Below, piece after piece: positions 1 to 11,552 of a stretch of DNA of 59,897 nucleotides. The translations under genes and the position numbers were made by a program. Within the stretch, counting starts at the first letter, position 1. Every line of letters begins with the position of its first letter. The notes beneath the pieces were generated by a model that worked only from the letters and a program-made list of their open reading frames with translations, ran no database searches and was not told where the DNA came from. The DNA is from Lactarius indigo (lineage: Eukaryota > Basidiomycota > Agaricomycetes > Russulales > Russulaceae): positions 1 through 59,897 of the forward strand of contig JAFKAC010000216.1 of NCBI GenBank assembly GCA_025766275.1. The letters are read 5' to 3'.

Positions 1-297
1 ATATTATTACAGTACTAAGCCGCTTGCATGTATGATACGGGACTTTGCGACGGAATGGATAGGAGCAAAGACGTTCACGACACGGAAGTTTGTACGGAAC
101 TTGTACTCCAGTGAGAAGTTTGAAGTAGAGTGTGATATCCATGGTTTAGGCGAAGCACATCGACTTCGTTGTTTGCCATTTCACGTGACCTAGGCACATC
201 AATCACACAGATAGTCAGTGTCCACATTCATGGCGATTAGTTGACTTCCTCGGCGATTTTGCAAATGCTTCTTCAGCAGCTCAGAAAATAGACCAGA
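1..297 (+). repeat. left arm of a 297-bp inverted repeat (partner 19921-20217)
   Basis: These bases read as the reverse complement of 19921-20217 with only one mismatch seen by eye, near base 287. Position 1 pairs with 20217, so the arm may continue beyond the window. The arm is a fusion: about the first 200 bases are spacer sequence from the tandem membrane-protein units (15.5-20.4 kb), and the rest is a fragment of a GtaA gene. The same junction is present in both arms, so the fused block was copied after it formed. Confidence 0.9.
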
Positions 298-2317
298 CGA
301 TTTCTTGGTGTCTCTCTCAACTACACAAGTGTATGGCAGTACCCACCTCACAATTGGGGCCGACGCGAATGGTAACTGCAATGAGTCAGATGCGATGATA
401 TTCTTGAAGAATATTGGATCGAATGCAGAGTAAGTTCCTTGGCGTACCGAGTGGGAGACATCCTTACCTCGTCAAGCCGAGTGAACGCCGTCGAGACGCT
501 GTATTCTGCGTCCCCTGCGTCCATGTACATCGATCTTCTACTACGTAGACTCCATCCAAGCCTCGATTTCAGCTTCAACCATCTCCCAACTACACCATCC
601 CATACGCTGCTGCTGATTTAGATGCGTTTCAAAGTTGGAAAGGTTCGAGAGCATCGATTACTGAGTGTATGAAGGATTGAGTTACCCCAACGTCACGATC
701 AGCAATTCCAACCACAACCTAGGAGTCGAACGTATGTGTCTTTGTTTCGGGTTTCGCCCATCACTGATATGTTCTTACAGAGTTTTGGAATATGCTGATT
801 ATGACTTATGCCCACACTCGTGCGACTGGAGACGGTAGCCTCATAAGCAGATACGTACGTACGGAGCTTTTATTCTCACCTATCATGGGCCAACAACACC
901 GGATAGAATTCTCTACTGACTTCGTAGGTCGACTACTTGTCCAACTCGACACTGGTTATCACGATCGTGTGTTGTTTCCGTACATAATTCTTATTGTTAA
1001 TAAGCTTGAATGACATTAACACAGGTCCTCTGTGGATGGGCTGATGACGAACACCAAACGAACCTCGCCATCGAGGGCATCATCGCCATCGAAGCGATGT
1101 CAATGATGGGTCAGTTGTCAAACAGACGGCCGACGCAAGCAAGTATTCTGTTCGTGAGGGTGTCTTAGGTGCGTTGCGGAGAAATTGATTCGTCTGTAGA
1201 ATATAGCCGGGAAGCTTTATAGTCAATGGAAGAGCCTTGCCCTGGATAGTGATGACACCTGCTCTCAGCATACGGACAAGTGGGCTCGGATATTAGATTT
1301 CCGATGCGTGGTTAGATACCAACGTCGTCGAATCATCCGTTGGTCTTATATTTTAGGCTGGAACTTGTTTGGGACGATTATGACCTTGAATTTAGACCTA
1401 CGCACAAATCTTATTTCGAGAGTTCACAACCGGGCGTCTCTTAACACAAGCGCAGGTGTATTCCCGCTCACTTACGACAGTACTTATGGATAAACTCTCT
1501 TGGGAGTAGCCAGGTGAGCTCCTAGAAGGTTTCCATCTATAAGGTGCTAGTAACTAAGATTTGTCGCACTGCTCTTTAGCCCTGCGCAGAGTGCAATGTA
1601 TGCTCCCTTAGCTCTCGTGTCCGTTTATAGCAGGCGCCTTTTCATTCGGTATCTGCCCAACTATTTTTTTAGAGCTCCCGTCCTCCAAACAACGGTCAAC
1701 GCTACACCGACCTATGTAGGATGTTTCGCGCGACGTTGCACACCGGCATAATTGTCGGGGGGGGGGGGGGGGGGTTGCAGGTGGCGTTACCGCTTTGATC
1801 CTCGTAGTTGGGGTCATCGCATTCGTAGTGCGGCGGCGACTGAGACAAGATAATTTCCTCGAATCCGTCGGGTCATCCCTTTCGGGCGACGCTATGGAGG
1901 CGCACCCCCAGATTGCGGTGACCCCGTTCAACCTATCACTTCTCCGAGGCGGCACCGCTAGAAGCAGCGTCTCGGATGGACCGGCAGCAACGGCGGTCTG
2001 GGCCTGTGCGGCCGTCGGGACAGCAAGCGACGGACCGTCTGAGCAACTGCTCCCGCCATCGCAAGGTGTGGCACTCGCCTGTTGGCCTGACCAGTATGGA
2101 GCTTGTGCAGCTGCGTTCAGCAGCTACGCGTTCTCCACCCGCCCACCCACGGCCGCCCTCGAGTGGCTCTAGTACTACCGAGCCGAGTACAGTGACACCT
2201 CCACCCGATACTCGGAGACTTCAGACGGAAATGGAGATTTTGCGGCGTGAGGTGGAAGAACTGCGTGCAGAAAGATTCGAGGCGCCACCGAGTTATGGCA
2301 CTGGTGAAGGTGTATAA
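222..2317 (+). pseudogene. decayed GtaA-like glutaminase/membrane protein copy (E)
   Basis: Pieces of the same gene as the array at 30-49 kb can be followed in order on the plus strand: the exon beginning VDFLGDFANAS near 241, RVNAVETLYS near 478, the segment around MTYAHTRATGDGSL near 800, the NQTNLAIKG-type exon near 1050, LYSQWRSLA near 1215, RVHNRAS near 1420, the SPAQ-AMYAPLAL exon near 1590, a transmembrane helix near 1795-1840 and the conserved end RAERFEAPPSYGTGEGV to 2317. It is broken by stops, a deletion in the VDFL exon, frame changes in the tail and a run of 18 G at 1757-1774. The 5' half is missing and is replaced by unrelated spacer at the inverted-repeat junction. It faces the opposite way to copies A-D, which suggests it was separated from the array by inversion or inverted duplication. 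Confidence 0.85.
1757..1774 (+). repeat. 18-base G homopolymer
   Basis: An uninterrupted G run lies inside the GtaA pseudogene just before the transmembrane-coding part. The other copies have CCCCCGG-like short runs here on their antisense strand. The length is probably unstable and could be miscounted in the assembly. Confidence 0.9.
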
Positions 2318-2863
2318 CACTATTTGAACATCCTAGTTTTTTAGACCAGAAATACCTCCGAGAATGTCTTAGCACTTATTTATCTTTTACTGCCGCTGGC
2401 ATTCGTCTGTCACTGCCATTTAACAAAATGGACTGGGGTGTTTGGTTCAGCGAATGACCGAGACGGACGACAGTATTATGAACCCGATACTTAGCACAAG
2501 GGGCGCGTTTTGGACCGTTCGTGCACCATTCAGCGACGGCCGACGTGGGAAGAAAAAAACTGTGACTGACTCATAGAAATCGGGCAGAAAACATCAAGTT
2601 AATGAAAAGTTATTCGGTCGCCACCATTGCACTCTAATAGGGTCGGAAGGGGCTATCATCATGACAGCCGCCCCTCGTTCAAGTCGGGAAGAGTACCACT
2701 TGGTATCATAACAGGGGAGCTTCAGCCGTCATAGCTATCCACCGACAAACTCGTTAACGCGAGAGGAAGGGTACAAGCATAGGGCAGAATAAGTTACACA
2801 GAAATGTCAACTAACTCGTACAGCTCGTTAAGTCTCTAATTCGTGCGAGCAGACGTGTGTCCG
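2318..2863. other. intergenic region with no gene seen
   Basis: This 546-base stretch lies between the end of GtaA pseudogene E and the 3' end of the ERT1-like gene. The first 70 bases still resemble the 3' spacer of the GtaA units, around the words TAGACCAGAAAT. I see no convincing coding exon or RNA gene in the rest. Confidence 0.6.
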
Positions 2864-4881
2864 TCAACACCGGATGAAGTTGCCTACAATCATAAGTGGG
2901 ATGCCCCAGGTATCTCGTCGAATCGTAAATGAGAAGCAGCAGTTGATAAATCCCTCCTCGCTGGGGGTAGTAGTGTCCAAGCCAGCAGTTTCTGGTGTTG
3001 CCGCACCAGCGCCCTGCGTCATCGTGGGCTTGAACCGTAATACGCACGACGTCAAAACCGCCTTCTGCGTCGAGTCGAACGCGACGTTGCCGTATTTCTA
3101 TTCGTAGATTGAATAAGTAAGCACTCCGAAAGTCAGTGGAGCGCGTACGCACCTCCCAATAGTTCACGGCCGATTCCTCTGCCATGAGTTCGTAGATGCA
3201 GAGCCCGCCCTGTTCAAGAGGAATTATTCAACGGGGCAACTATGTACAAACCCACACAAACTCACATCTCGGAGCGTGTAACCGTCTATGCCGACAAGCT
3301 CCGCAAACTCGCGATTTCCCTTGTAGATCTCGCCGGTCCGTCGCCAAAGGCACGCCGGAATGCCCATACAAGAGAAAACGCGGTCATAATCCAGCAACAG
3401 ACGCTCAAAAGCTTCCTCGATAAATACCAAGTCCTGGGTAAAGTGTGAGTGACGTGAATTCGTATCACGAGGATCGTAGTATGCACCATATCGCGTAGTG
3501 ATTGCGCAATTGCCTATAGAGTAAGAGTCGGTGTGGGGTCTTTCATAAATTACTTGATTGGAAAGCTTACACGGAACTTAGGTCTCAACACCGATAGAGG
3601 CTGCAGGATCTGCTGCTTTGATTCCTGCGACACACTAAGGGCGCCACAATATCAGTAACAACCACCTTCTGGAACTGAGCTTCAACTGACTTGCAGTCCA
3701 TCCACCGCGACAACCGCGCATAGCCCTTCACGTAGTTATATGGTTTCAATAAACCGGCCTCGTACTTGGTTCGGATCACCCGCTTCAGTCGTTCGTCACG
3801 TGTTCCCGGCGCTGGATCCGCCGCAGTGAGAAGAAAATTTCTCCGCCAGGCTTGCACTAGGCAGCACTGGTGGCACGAGATCAACATATCGCTGCAGAAG
3901 GTCGTTGACTTGCGGTTGCGTTTGCTGCCCGAAAGGGCCAATGGTTCTGGCACAGTACCATCGTCGTTGCTAGAAGGTGGCTGGGCAACCGTACCCGACA
4001 TGTCGACATCTGCGCCCTCGAGGGCATCCCCGCCATTCACGGCTCCGCCAGTGAAAAACGCCTGTTCGTCGAGGGTCTCCAGGAAATCACTTGCGAGACA
4101 TGAGAGATGTGAGCTATGTTCGTTGCAGAATCAGGCGACATGTCACTCACTCACGAGAGGCTAGAGAATTCTCGGCCAAAAGTCTCATGTGGGTAAACAA
4201 ACGAGTTCTGCGACGCTGGCAAGCCCGGCCAATTGAGAGGGGGGGCGGTGGGTGTGGGTGTAGAAGCAGCGGCGAAAGGTGTAGTTGCTGCTGCATATAT
4301 GGACACAATCCATTAGCGCCCAAGTCACCCAGCAGACAAAAGAGATCGGTGATGGCAGCGAAGAGATATATCATGAATAAAAGGAAGGACATACGCTGGA
4401 CACTCGTTTCTGCTGCAGGTGGTGGGGGCATCGTAGCTTGTGCTGGTGTTGCACCCTGCTTACCTGGTCGATTTTCATCATGGCAGAGGTGGCCAATTTC
4501 GCGTTTAATGCTAACGGCAACGTTAGCAGGGGCGTTGTAAACTCGGCCGCGGACCGCGGGTGAAGGTGAAGGAGTAGGGGTGGGGCCCCAGACCTGAAGG
4601 TACGCCTGGTCCACTTCGCAGGGCAGGAGTGGGACTCACCATCGTTGACACGGTCGTCCTTCGTCGCAAGTCATATGGCTGCGCCTGCAGTAGAGGCAGG
4701 CGTGGTTCACCTTGCGCCGTTTCGCCGCCTTTGGAGGGCGTTTCTTACCGCCAGCTGAGGTATCGTCTTCGCCCTCTTGCGTCATTTCTTGTTGGGTATT
4801 GGTGATCGTGGTAGTTGTAATTGGAGCTGGAAGCTCGTCGGAGGTGGAGGTGGGGCTGTTGAAGATGGCAGCGTCCATCAT
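2864..4881 (-). CDS. ERT1: AcuK/ERT1-type Zn2Cys6 transcription factor of gluconeogenesis
   Basis: Nine exons can be joined in frame: 4881-4640, 4510-4395, 4290-4155, 4089-3691, 3634-3571, 3513-3487, 3433-3266, 3209-3153 and 3097-2864, giving 480 aa. The N-terminal region has a basic stretch (KRPPKAAKRRKVNHA) followed by a complete binuclear zinc cluster, CLYCRRSHMTCDEGRPCQRC then IKREIGHLC, with the fifth cysteine codon split by intron 1. A Pro/Ala/Thr linker leads to the family signature around YPHETFGREFSSLSDFLETL, the block LLTAADPAPGTRDERL, the PAS-like region FIEEAFERLLLDYDRVFS with PACLWRRTGEIYKGN, and the end FTIRRDTWGIPLMIVGNFI. AcuK of Aspergillus and Ert1/Rds2 of yeast control gluconeogenic genes; the role here is inferred from family. 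No break was found. Intron 4 uses donor GTCAGT; a GC donor five bases upstream would break the frame. Confidence 0.93.
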
Positions 4882-5703
4882 CGGTCGGTCTCAGCCGTGC
4901 TCAACGAACGAAATGCTGAGTGGAAGAATGACAAGAACACCGATTGTCGGTTCACTGCTTTCAGCTTGTCATCGGGTGAAACCGGTCCCTGGTGCCCACT
5001 GCGTCTGGGAATGCAGGACAGGGCTCCATGCAGATTCTATCTCCGGATCAGGACAAAGTAGGTTACCGGGATTGATCTAGTCATCGATTACGCACACTGT
5101 ATATAAATCACAGGCTCCAAAGACGCGGTGAGGCCGTAATTCATCACTCGCTATGTCGAAGCACGGCCAATTAGGCGTCTGGCATGCCACACCTAGAACT
5201 GAGGCTCTGGTCGCCAGGGTCGACAACCCACAACACGAACCCACTCGAGCTGCGAAATCTTACTGTGACCGTGTCGTGCACAACACACTGAAGGACCACG
5301 AATTGCCATCAATTTAGACCGTATCTGATCCGAACTTACGATAAATCCTGTCGTCTTGCCTCTGCAACACCTCTGTTTTGCCTCTTACGCCGGCCCCTCA
5401 CAACGCCTATAGTCAAGTTTTCTGCAGGGTTGCCTCTGTCTAGCCCATATGTCGCGTAATAAAAATGCAACAGAATTAACAAACCGGCATGAAAACGGTT
5501 CACTGTTTAGCCGGCTGGTGGTACTGTTGCCCACCATAATATCCGAAGCGCGAATCTCTCAGCGGGCGGTGCATCTCTTCTCACGAATAGTCCAATCGAG
5601 GCCGCGGCGAGACTCTCAGGCTTGGTATGAAGAACGGCAATGTGTTGTATGGTATTAAATAACTTGCAGCCGCAAAACCTGGTCAAACGATGTACGTTGT
5701 CCA
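4882..5703. other. intergenic, presumed ERT1 promoter and PEX3 3' flank
   Basis: This stretch separates the ERT1-like start at 4881 from the PEX3 stop at 5704. It holds a TATATAAAT word near 5100 in plus orientation, which does not suit the minus-strand gene, and no ORF with recognisable similarity. Confidence 0.5.
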
Positions 5704-7584
5704 TTACCGGAAATGATCCCCGTAATTCGAGTATATGATTGCCGAGAAGCTCGCCACCTCGTGCAAATCTGACAAACTCTGTGTACGCGAGTTAGCACGC
5801 CAAGGGCCTCTGGAGAGGAGCGAAGGAAGGCACAAACATCGACGAGCTCATTAGGCAATGCCATTGAGCGCGAGGGCTGCTCCATCTCGCAAGACCTGGC
5901 AGGACAGCTGCAACACGCAGCTGCACCTGATCTTCGCCCTCCTCACCTACGAAGACGTTTTGGGAAAGGCCATCAAATAGTAAAGTGGTTGCGCGATCAA
6001 GAGCGCGCTCCAAGACAAGCGCAAAATCAGACGATGCAAGTAAGTCACGTGTCTCTTCGAGTAACGCCGTGAATTCAGGTTCGTGCATGTCGTTTGTGTG
6101 TGGGAGGAAAGCCACCACGCGTGAGGAGGTGCGACAGTGCTGAAGTCGTCGGTGGCATGAGAGTGGAAAGGAAGCTACGAAAGGTAAATCAGGTCCTCTG
6201 GAGAATGTGTTTAAATGAGCCATTTACTTAATTCTGCGTTCAGTGCCTTCAAAGGTGATCTCGTGCTCGACGCGTCGCCGGACGTCGCTTATCAACCGAT
6301 GCAGTTCTATGGCGCCAATTTTGCTCTTCAGTGATACTCTAGATGGTCTCCATGAACGCTATCCTGTTAGTGGGAGTGGATTGCTCACCCTTCGAACACT
6401 TCTTCGGCCCCTCTCCGTACACGCTCACCAACATCCTTCCAGCCCACATTCAAGATCCACCAACTGAGTGTGAGGTATTTGCGTTCTGTCTCTGCGTCCA
6501 CACCCCCGCGCCATATGCTATCCTCCTCCAACCTAGCTTTCTGACCAACGAAAGCTTCGATATCCTGGTCGACAAGAAACGGGAATGGGGAGGATTCATA
6601 CTGGCGTCGCGTGCGTGCTTCTTCACTACGCTCCATCTGCAGGACAGACTGGATGTACTTGTATCGACCAAGAAGGGAGAGCTGGATGTTGGTAAAAATG
6701 GTCAGGAGGGTTATGGAGTAGAGGACAGTGAGCGTTCTTGTAACGGCTGGAGAGACAAATAGTATCATCCAAGGCATGACGGATGGTAACGACGCACTAA
6801 GCATTTTGACCTCTCTCCAAAGCTCCGCTTTGCTCCTCGTAGAAGCGCTCTTGTGAGAAACAGACAAATCAGCCTGGGCGGCGATAAAGGGATCGAAGGC
6901 AAAACGGCGACTCACGAGACCAGAATCGCTACTGCTGCTGACTACGGAGCTCGACGCAACTGATTCCGACAGTGCGTTTGCTTCACTGAAGGGCGCCAAG
7001 GGAGCCGACGAGCCCCCCGGCCTCTCTAACGACGGCGCCTCCGGAGATTGTAGCGGCTCGACCCAACTCACAGTAGATTCCGCCAACGATGAAGCCTCGG
7101 GACGCGGGGAAACGGACAAAAAGGACGCAGAGCTAGATTCTGAACGGGCGTCCGAGGGACGCACCAATTCTACGCTAGACTCCAGAGACCCCGCAGATCC
7201 AACTTTTGGCACGGCAGAAATATTGCGCTGCGTCTTTGCAGCGCGCGAGAGGGACTGAAGCTCAGCCGTCAGCGCCTCGACATCCATTTCGTCTAGGATA
7301 TGCTTGCTGAGTAGCGGCAAGTAAGTCATGATCGTGAACGAAGTATCCTGGACGTTCTGTCGGAAACGTTTGCGCATACTACGCGAGGTCAGAATATGAT
7401 ATACTGAATTGTTAAATCGCCCGTGCTTTTCTCGTGCCAACCGTTCTTCTCGAACCCGGTCTCCCATGTCCGCAATCCGTCCCATTGCATACCGCCCAAC
7501 GAGATATAGGCCCCCAACTACGCCCGCGGTTCGCGCTAGCCGTTTGCGTCGTTCGTACACATAATTTGTTACAGAGTTTAACAT
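5704..7584 (-). CDS. PEX3: peroxin-3 (PEX3), peroxisomal membrane biogenesis factor; C-terminal frame breaks
   Basis: PEX3 anchors PEX19 at the peroxisomal membrane for import of membrane proteins. The start at 7584 gives MLNSVTNYVYERRKRLARTA, then the membrane segment GVVGGLYLVGRYAMGRI, the conserved SRSMRKRFRQNVQDTSFTI, a Ser-rich insert and the core blocks SLPSVMPWMILFVSPAVTRT and LSLLGRYKYIQSVLQM. Later exons give KIGAIELHRLISDVRRRVEH and, after the next intron, NFLSTLMPPTTSALSHLL. The gene ends YSNYGDHFR at 5704 after an intron of 59 bp. Three single-base frame changes disturb the last third: near 6095-6105 (between GGFPP and the EPEFTALLEETRDLL block), near 5880 and near 5856 (around ALNGI/PNELVD). 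All look like one base too many. The rest is well conserved, so either consensus indel errors or early decay is possible. The upstream in-frame ATG at 7752 is not part of the family. Confidence 0.85.
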
Positions 7585-7757
7585 GGTAATTGGATGAGGG
7601 ATGGGGACATCAGGCAGCAGGGTGTGTTGAGGTGCCCTGACAGCCGTGGCGCTTCCTAGGGCAACACGAGAGCACGTGTTAACTTCGGCCCGGTCTATCC
7701 ATGACTGTGCTTTGCATGTATTAGGGCACTTGAGGAAGAAGGCTATATACAATGTGT

Positions 7758-8702
7758 CTATCGTTTAAACTCTTCAGTTTTAAACCGCGTCAACTGTTCA
7801 GAAAGTTCTCGCCACCGTTCCTGTACGATGGGCATTTTAGCGATGCTCTCCGGTGCCAAATAACCACGATTTTTCCAATTAGTGTACCATTCTAAACTTG
7901 GACTTAGCGATAGTCACATCGAATGCAGTCATGGAGACACACCAATATCCTGGCGACGCGTGGGTGCCGCATCAATACGGTCTGTGCGCCCCTTCACGCA
8001 GTCATACAAGGCTAACCGGTTGAAGTATCTGCAAAAAACCGATCCTCCCAGCTCCTCGACGGCTTTGATGGCGGACTTGGAGGCACGCGACGGTGTTATG
8101 TGTATTGGCACTTTGAGGTGTTCTGAGCCCTAGCAACACGAGTGTTCTAGTCAAGAGACAAAAGAAGGAGAAAAGGTGGCGCACGTTTCCCAAGAGCTTA
8201 ACTCCATCGTGGGCATTGTGTATGCACCCGCTCAACACCAGCTCCCTTGCGGTGATGGGTTTTTCAGGGGAGGATACCAATCGCCCTTGCTCAACCCAAT
8301 GCGCTATCCGATCAAGGTTGACGGGCGCATAAGTTTTGCCATTGATACTGCAAACGGTAGGAACGTCACATCTCGCGAATGACGCGACAGCATAACACGC
8401 ACGAGTTGGTGAAACCCTTCTTAGGGAAAAGCTTGGAGATGGTAGTCTGGCCACCCTCGAAACCGGCCTGGGGCTTTCCGTTGCCCGACCGCGCCTTCTG
8501 GCCTTTGTGTCCGCGTCCAGAGGTCTTTCCCAGTCCAGAGCTACGGCCACGACCAACGCGCTTTTGCTTTGGGCGTCATGTGAACATGAAAATCATGAGT
8601 CTGAAGGGGAAAAGGCTCGCTTACTGCTTGTTTAGAACCCACGGAGGGATGAAGACTGAACAGATGAACGCGCGTGGCAGATCCACGGGCGGTGGCAGAC
8701 AT
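7758..8702 (-). CDS. mitochondrial large-subunit ribosomal protein uL15m
   Basis: Start at 8702 gives [20 protein letters not shown], a short basic/hydroxylated leader that suits mitochondrial import. After intron 1 comes the L15 hallmark [20 protein letters not shown] followed by [20 protein letters not shown] and the LFPKKGF loop. Later exons read [54 protein letters not shown] and, after the last intron, [20 protein letters not shown], ending EEFKR at 7758. Four introns were placed and all exons join in frame. The fungal C-terminal extension beyond the bacterial L15 length is present. The gene is head-to-head with the small gene at 8810, 107 bases apart. A longer start at 8771 is possible but extends into that shared promoter. 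Confidence 0.92.
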
Positions 8703-8809
8703 GGTCACGAGTAAGAGCAAGCGGCCGGCAAAGTCCGGGAGCAGCAACGCGCACAAATCGAAACTCGCCAACCAGCTCGACCAACTCCGACTGACCTTTT
8801 AGCTGTACA
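8703..8809. promoter_or_regulatory. shared bidirectional promoter interval
   Basis: Only 107 bases separate the uL15m start (minus) from the start of the small membrane-protein gene (plus). Both promoters must lie here or overlap the transcribed leaders. No TATA box is evident; a run of CT/GA-rich words precedes the plus-strand ATG. Confidence 0.5.
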
Positions 8810-9301
8810 ATGGTGAGCCCGAACGTGTCTATCTACAGGTACTAGAGAGCTCTGATACGACCCATTTACAAAGGGTGGTGGTGCTAGATATCCCTATCCG
8901 AAGGAAGTGTGGACGCCAGCAGGTGCGTCCGGAAAAACACCAACTAGTTACACCCTCACATATCTATTCCACTACAGGTGGCTGGTGGACGCGACCGTCA
9001 AATTGGAAGGCAAATACCGCCATATTGTTTGCGGGAATACTTGGAGTGTCATACGGTGTCTGGACAGTCAGTGCGGACAAAGAGGTAGGCGCTCCTGTTG
9101 CATATACTTCCTGCTACATAGGGTAAAATGGCGTCCTTCTAGTATCGCTATAATGAACCAACCCGTGCCATCCCTTCTATGAGAGTACGTTTAGCGTATC
9201 TCACATCTCATCGCCCCGTCCGTGCATCACTAATTTTCTTTCCGTAGTGGGCCAGGCAATACCAGGGTTCTCAAGGAGGAAAAGAGGACGATAAATTATA
9301 G
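8810..9301 (+). CDS. small single-pass membrane protein, possibly a mitochondrial inner-membrane/complex I accessory subunit
   Basis: Five exons join in frame to about 84 aa. The first exon is only the ATG (8810-8812), followed by an intron ending near 8872. The next exon begins GGGARYPYPKEVWTPAG, and the third carries GWWTRPSNWKANTAILFAGI and LGVSYGVWTVSADKE, a clear hydrophobic helix. Two short last exons give YRYNEPTRAIPSMR and WARQYQGSQGGKEDDKL with stop at 9299-9301. The GGG-x-YPYPK-x-VW ... GWW pattern is one I associate with a conserved fungal mitochondrial protein annotated as a respiratory-chain (NADH dehydrogenase) accessory subunit, but I cannot name the subunit. Pairing with uL15m supports a mitochondrial role by context only. 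Confidence 0.7.
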
Positions 9302-9815
9302 TAGCTCTCTCGTTTATTTGCAACCGCTCTCTCAATTTGATGCATAACCTTCCTGAGTATATGCGGACTCTACTGCACTTGACCTGTTTGATTGTGACAT
9401 CTTCGGAGCATGTTCCAACTCCGTAGCCCACACATTACATCGGAAAGCCACTCGTCCCATCTTTACATCCTGGCGTACTAATTATAGAACAAGAGCTAAT
9501 CTGCTGAGGGTGTTGATGATTCAACACCATCAACAGGTGTCTGGATAAGCACGATACCTGACAGACCTGACCGCGGAGCCGAGTAGCCATGTACGGTGCC
9601 GCACGACTTTGGTTATCACCCAATCCGTACTCATTGGTTTGGGTCAAGCTTCCATCGGTCTGTGTTGTTCAGGATAAATTGAAGTAGCACACGATATGAA
9701 CATATGTGAACAATCGTGTGAGAATGTACAGCAGATGCCGGATACACCTATTCAGCCAGATTCTAATCATGCCTACAAACGCCGCACCAGAGCCGGCGGT
9801 GATCGGTAGGTCGGC
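9302..9815. other. convergent 3' intergenic region
   Basis: This stretch lies between the stop of the small membrane-protein gene and the stop of the DUF2461 gene, which face each other. It contains no exon I can support. Confidence 0.6.
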
Positions 9816-11552
9816 TCAACTGCTCATCTCATCCGCCTGCTCTTGATCCTCATCTTCGGCATCGGAGCCTGCGGCCTCTTCTTCCTCATCGCCACCGCCC
9901 ACACTCATGTAATCATTCATACTATTCGTACTTCCCGATCAATGCCACCGTACACCAAAAAAAACGATGACATACCAATACACAAGAGGCTTGGCTGCTT
10001 TTACCACCTCGATCACCGTCTGTCCGAAATTCAAGCTCAAAACTTCTTCATCGGTAAATTGATGCACAACAACGAATGAGCGGCACTTCAAAAGATCGAT
10101 CTCCCTGTACCACTTGATTTAGCTTGACTCAAACTATTCGATGGTAGAAATCCCACTTATGGTCCTTGGCGATACCCTTGGGTGCCGTCTTCAACTCATC
10201 GTCCCTCCCAAAAATATTCTGCCGTCCTTTCTTTTCCTTAGGCGGCGGCTTTGCCGAGCCGAAGTTCTCGACAAAGAGTGGGGCATTGATTATTCGACGT
10301 AGACGAGATGAGTTGCGCAGGATATGCGACCGGATGGTAGCGAGTTCGTTCTTTCCGGGACACCAGGTCCCAGCTGCAAGAAGGCTTTCACCGCCAGGCT
10401 TGACTGAAAATGTGATCACGATGGTGAACCGGGAGCCCATTATTTGGAAGAGACCGCGCTCACTCATTCTGAAGAACCAAATACACAGACTCAGCACACA
10501 CTGCAAGAGACAGAGAAGGGTGCAAAACGAGCGTACATGTGGTCTAAAGGATGGATATTGGTGAATAGGTCAGTGAACTGAAGCATATAGGGACATACAG
10601 CCAGCGAAAATCCCTTTTCTCCCACTCCTCGAGAAGGTCGCCGAGAAGCTTGTTTTATACGGCGTCTTGTCATTGCTAAATCGAACCTGCACAGTTTCAG
10701 CGGCGAGGTAGGCCTCTAGGAGACATGGGAGACATACATCTCGGTAGATTCTGTAAATCACGTCCTTTGGTGGTAGTGGCGGAATCTGTGGGTCGACGGT
10801 GATAAACAGATCCGTCAATTTTTCTATGAAGAGCCTGAACTCGGTCTCAGCTAGACGAAACACGGGCTCTGAGAACATGCGTGACGATCGTCATCAAACT
10901 GTAGGCCAATTCCTGGAGAACACACCGTGTAGTCTAAACCTAAACCCAGTTCAGTCACATATTGGCCAATAGAACTACTAGCACACTCACCACTCGCGGT
11001 CGTTGCACTCTGTTTTTTTCAGCTGCGAAAGGAAGTCGAATGAGTTTTGAGATATTTGACCTGGAGGAACTGAGGCAAATCGGCGATTCTATCCCCTTGA
11101 TCGTCTCGTCCATTGAGATAGTACGTACCTCTTCCCGTTTTCGGTGCTTGAACGACTTTCCCAACCAGCTCCTGGCCCTCTTTGAGGTCATTGTCACCCT
11201 CTTCTTCGCCTTCGTCACTGTGGATACTTTTACGTCTCTTGGGAGTGCGACCCTTCACACCGCGTGGCTTGACGGGCGTCGGGCGCTTTCGTTTCCCACC
11301 AACACGAGTGGGTCTTGACCCTGGGTCGCTGTCGTCATCCAGCGCGTCACTGTGCAGTGATTTTTCATCGAAATCGTCGTCTTCCACCAGGTACGCGTCG
11401 CTCTCCCCATCGTCTGCGTCATCAGGTCCAGACACAGTTGTTCCGTCTTCGCTGGGTGGCGGTGACACGTTTTTCTTACGCGGATTGGAATTCTGTCGAG
11501 AAGATTTTCGCTTGATGACTCTGCCGCGTGCTGATTGCGCTCTGGGAGGCAT
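9816..11552 (-). CDS. DUF2461 family protein with acidic N- and C-terminal regions
   Basis: The start at 11552 opens a 130-aa disordered region rich in Lys/Arg/Ser and Asp/Glu, ending KEGQELVGKVVQAPKTGR. Exons then give PPGQISQNSFDFLSQLKK, TECNDREWF, RLHEPVFRLAETEF, and the DUF2461 core DPQIPPLPPKDVIYRIYRDV and RFSNDKTPYKTSFSATFSRS, followed by KPGGESLLAAGTWCPGKNEL. The 3' exons read EIDLLKCRSFVVVHQFTDEE and, last, MNDYMSVGGGDEEEEAAGSD with a poly-acidic tail to the stop at 9816. All exons read openly apart from one unresolved micro-exon region around 10450-10600, between GRKGIFAG and KPGGES, where a few conserved aromatic residues are missing from my model. The family has no established biochemical function. 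It is divergent from ACS, with 314 bases between starts. Confidence 0.9.

Noticed and set aside
3685..3696. GC-AG donor in ERT1 exon 4
   Set aside because: The GT donor five bases downstream (AA|GTCAGT) restores the family sequence in frame; the GC donor does not.
7585..7752. N-terminal extension of PEX3 starting at 7752
   Set aside because: The family start MLNSV...YVYERR is at 7584 and the extra 56 residues have no matching pattern.
10166..10564. 132-aa plus-strand frame
   Set aside because: Antisense shadow of the DUF2461 exons, which match a known family.
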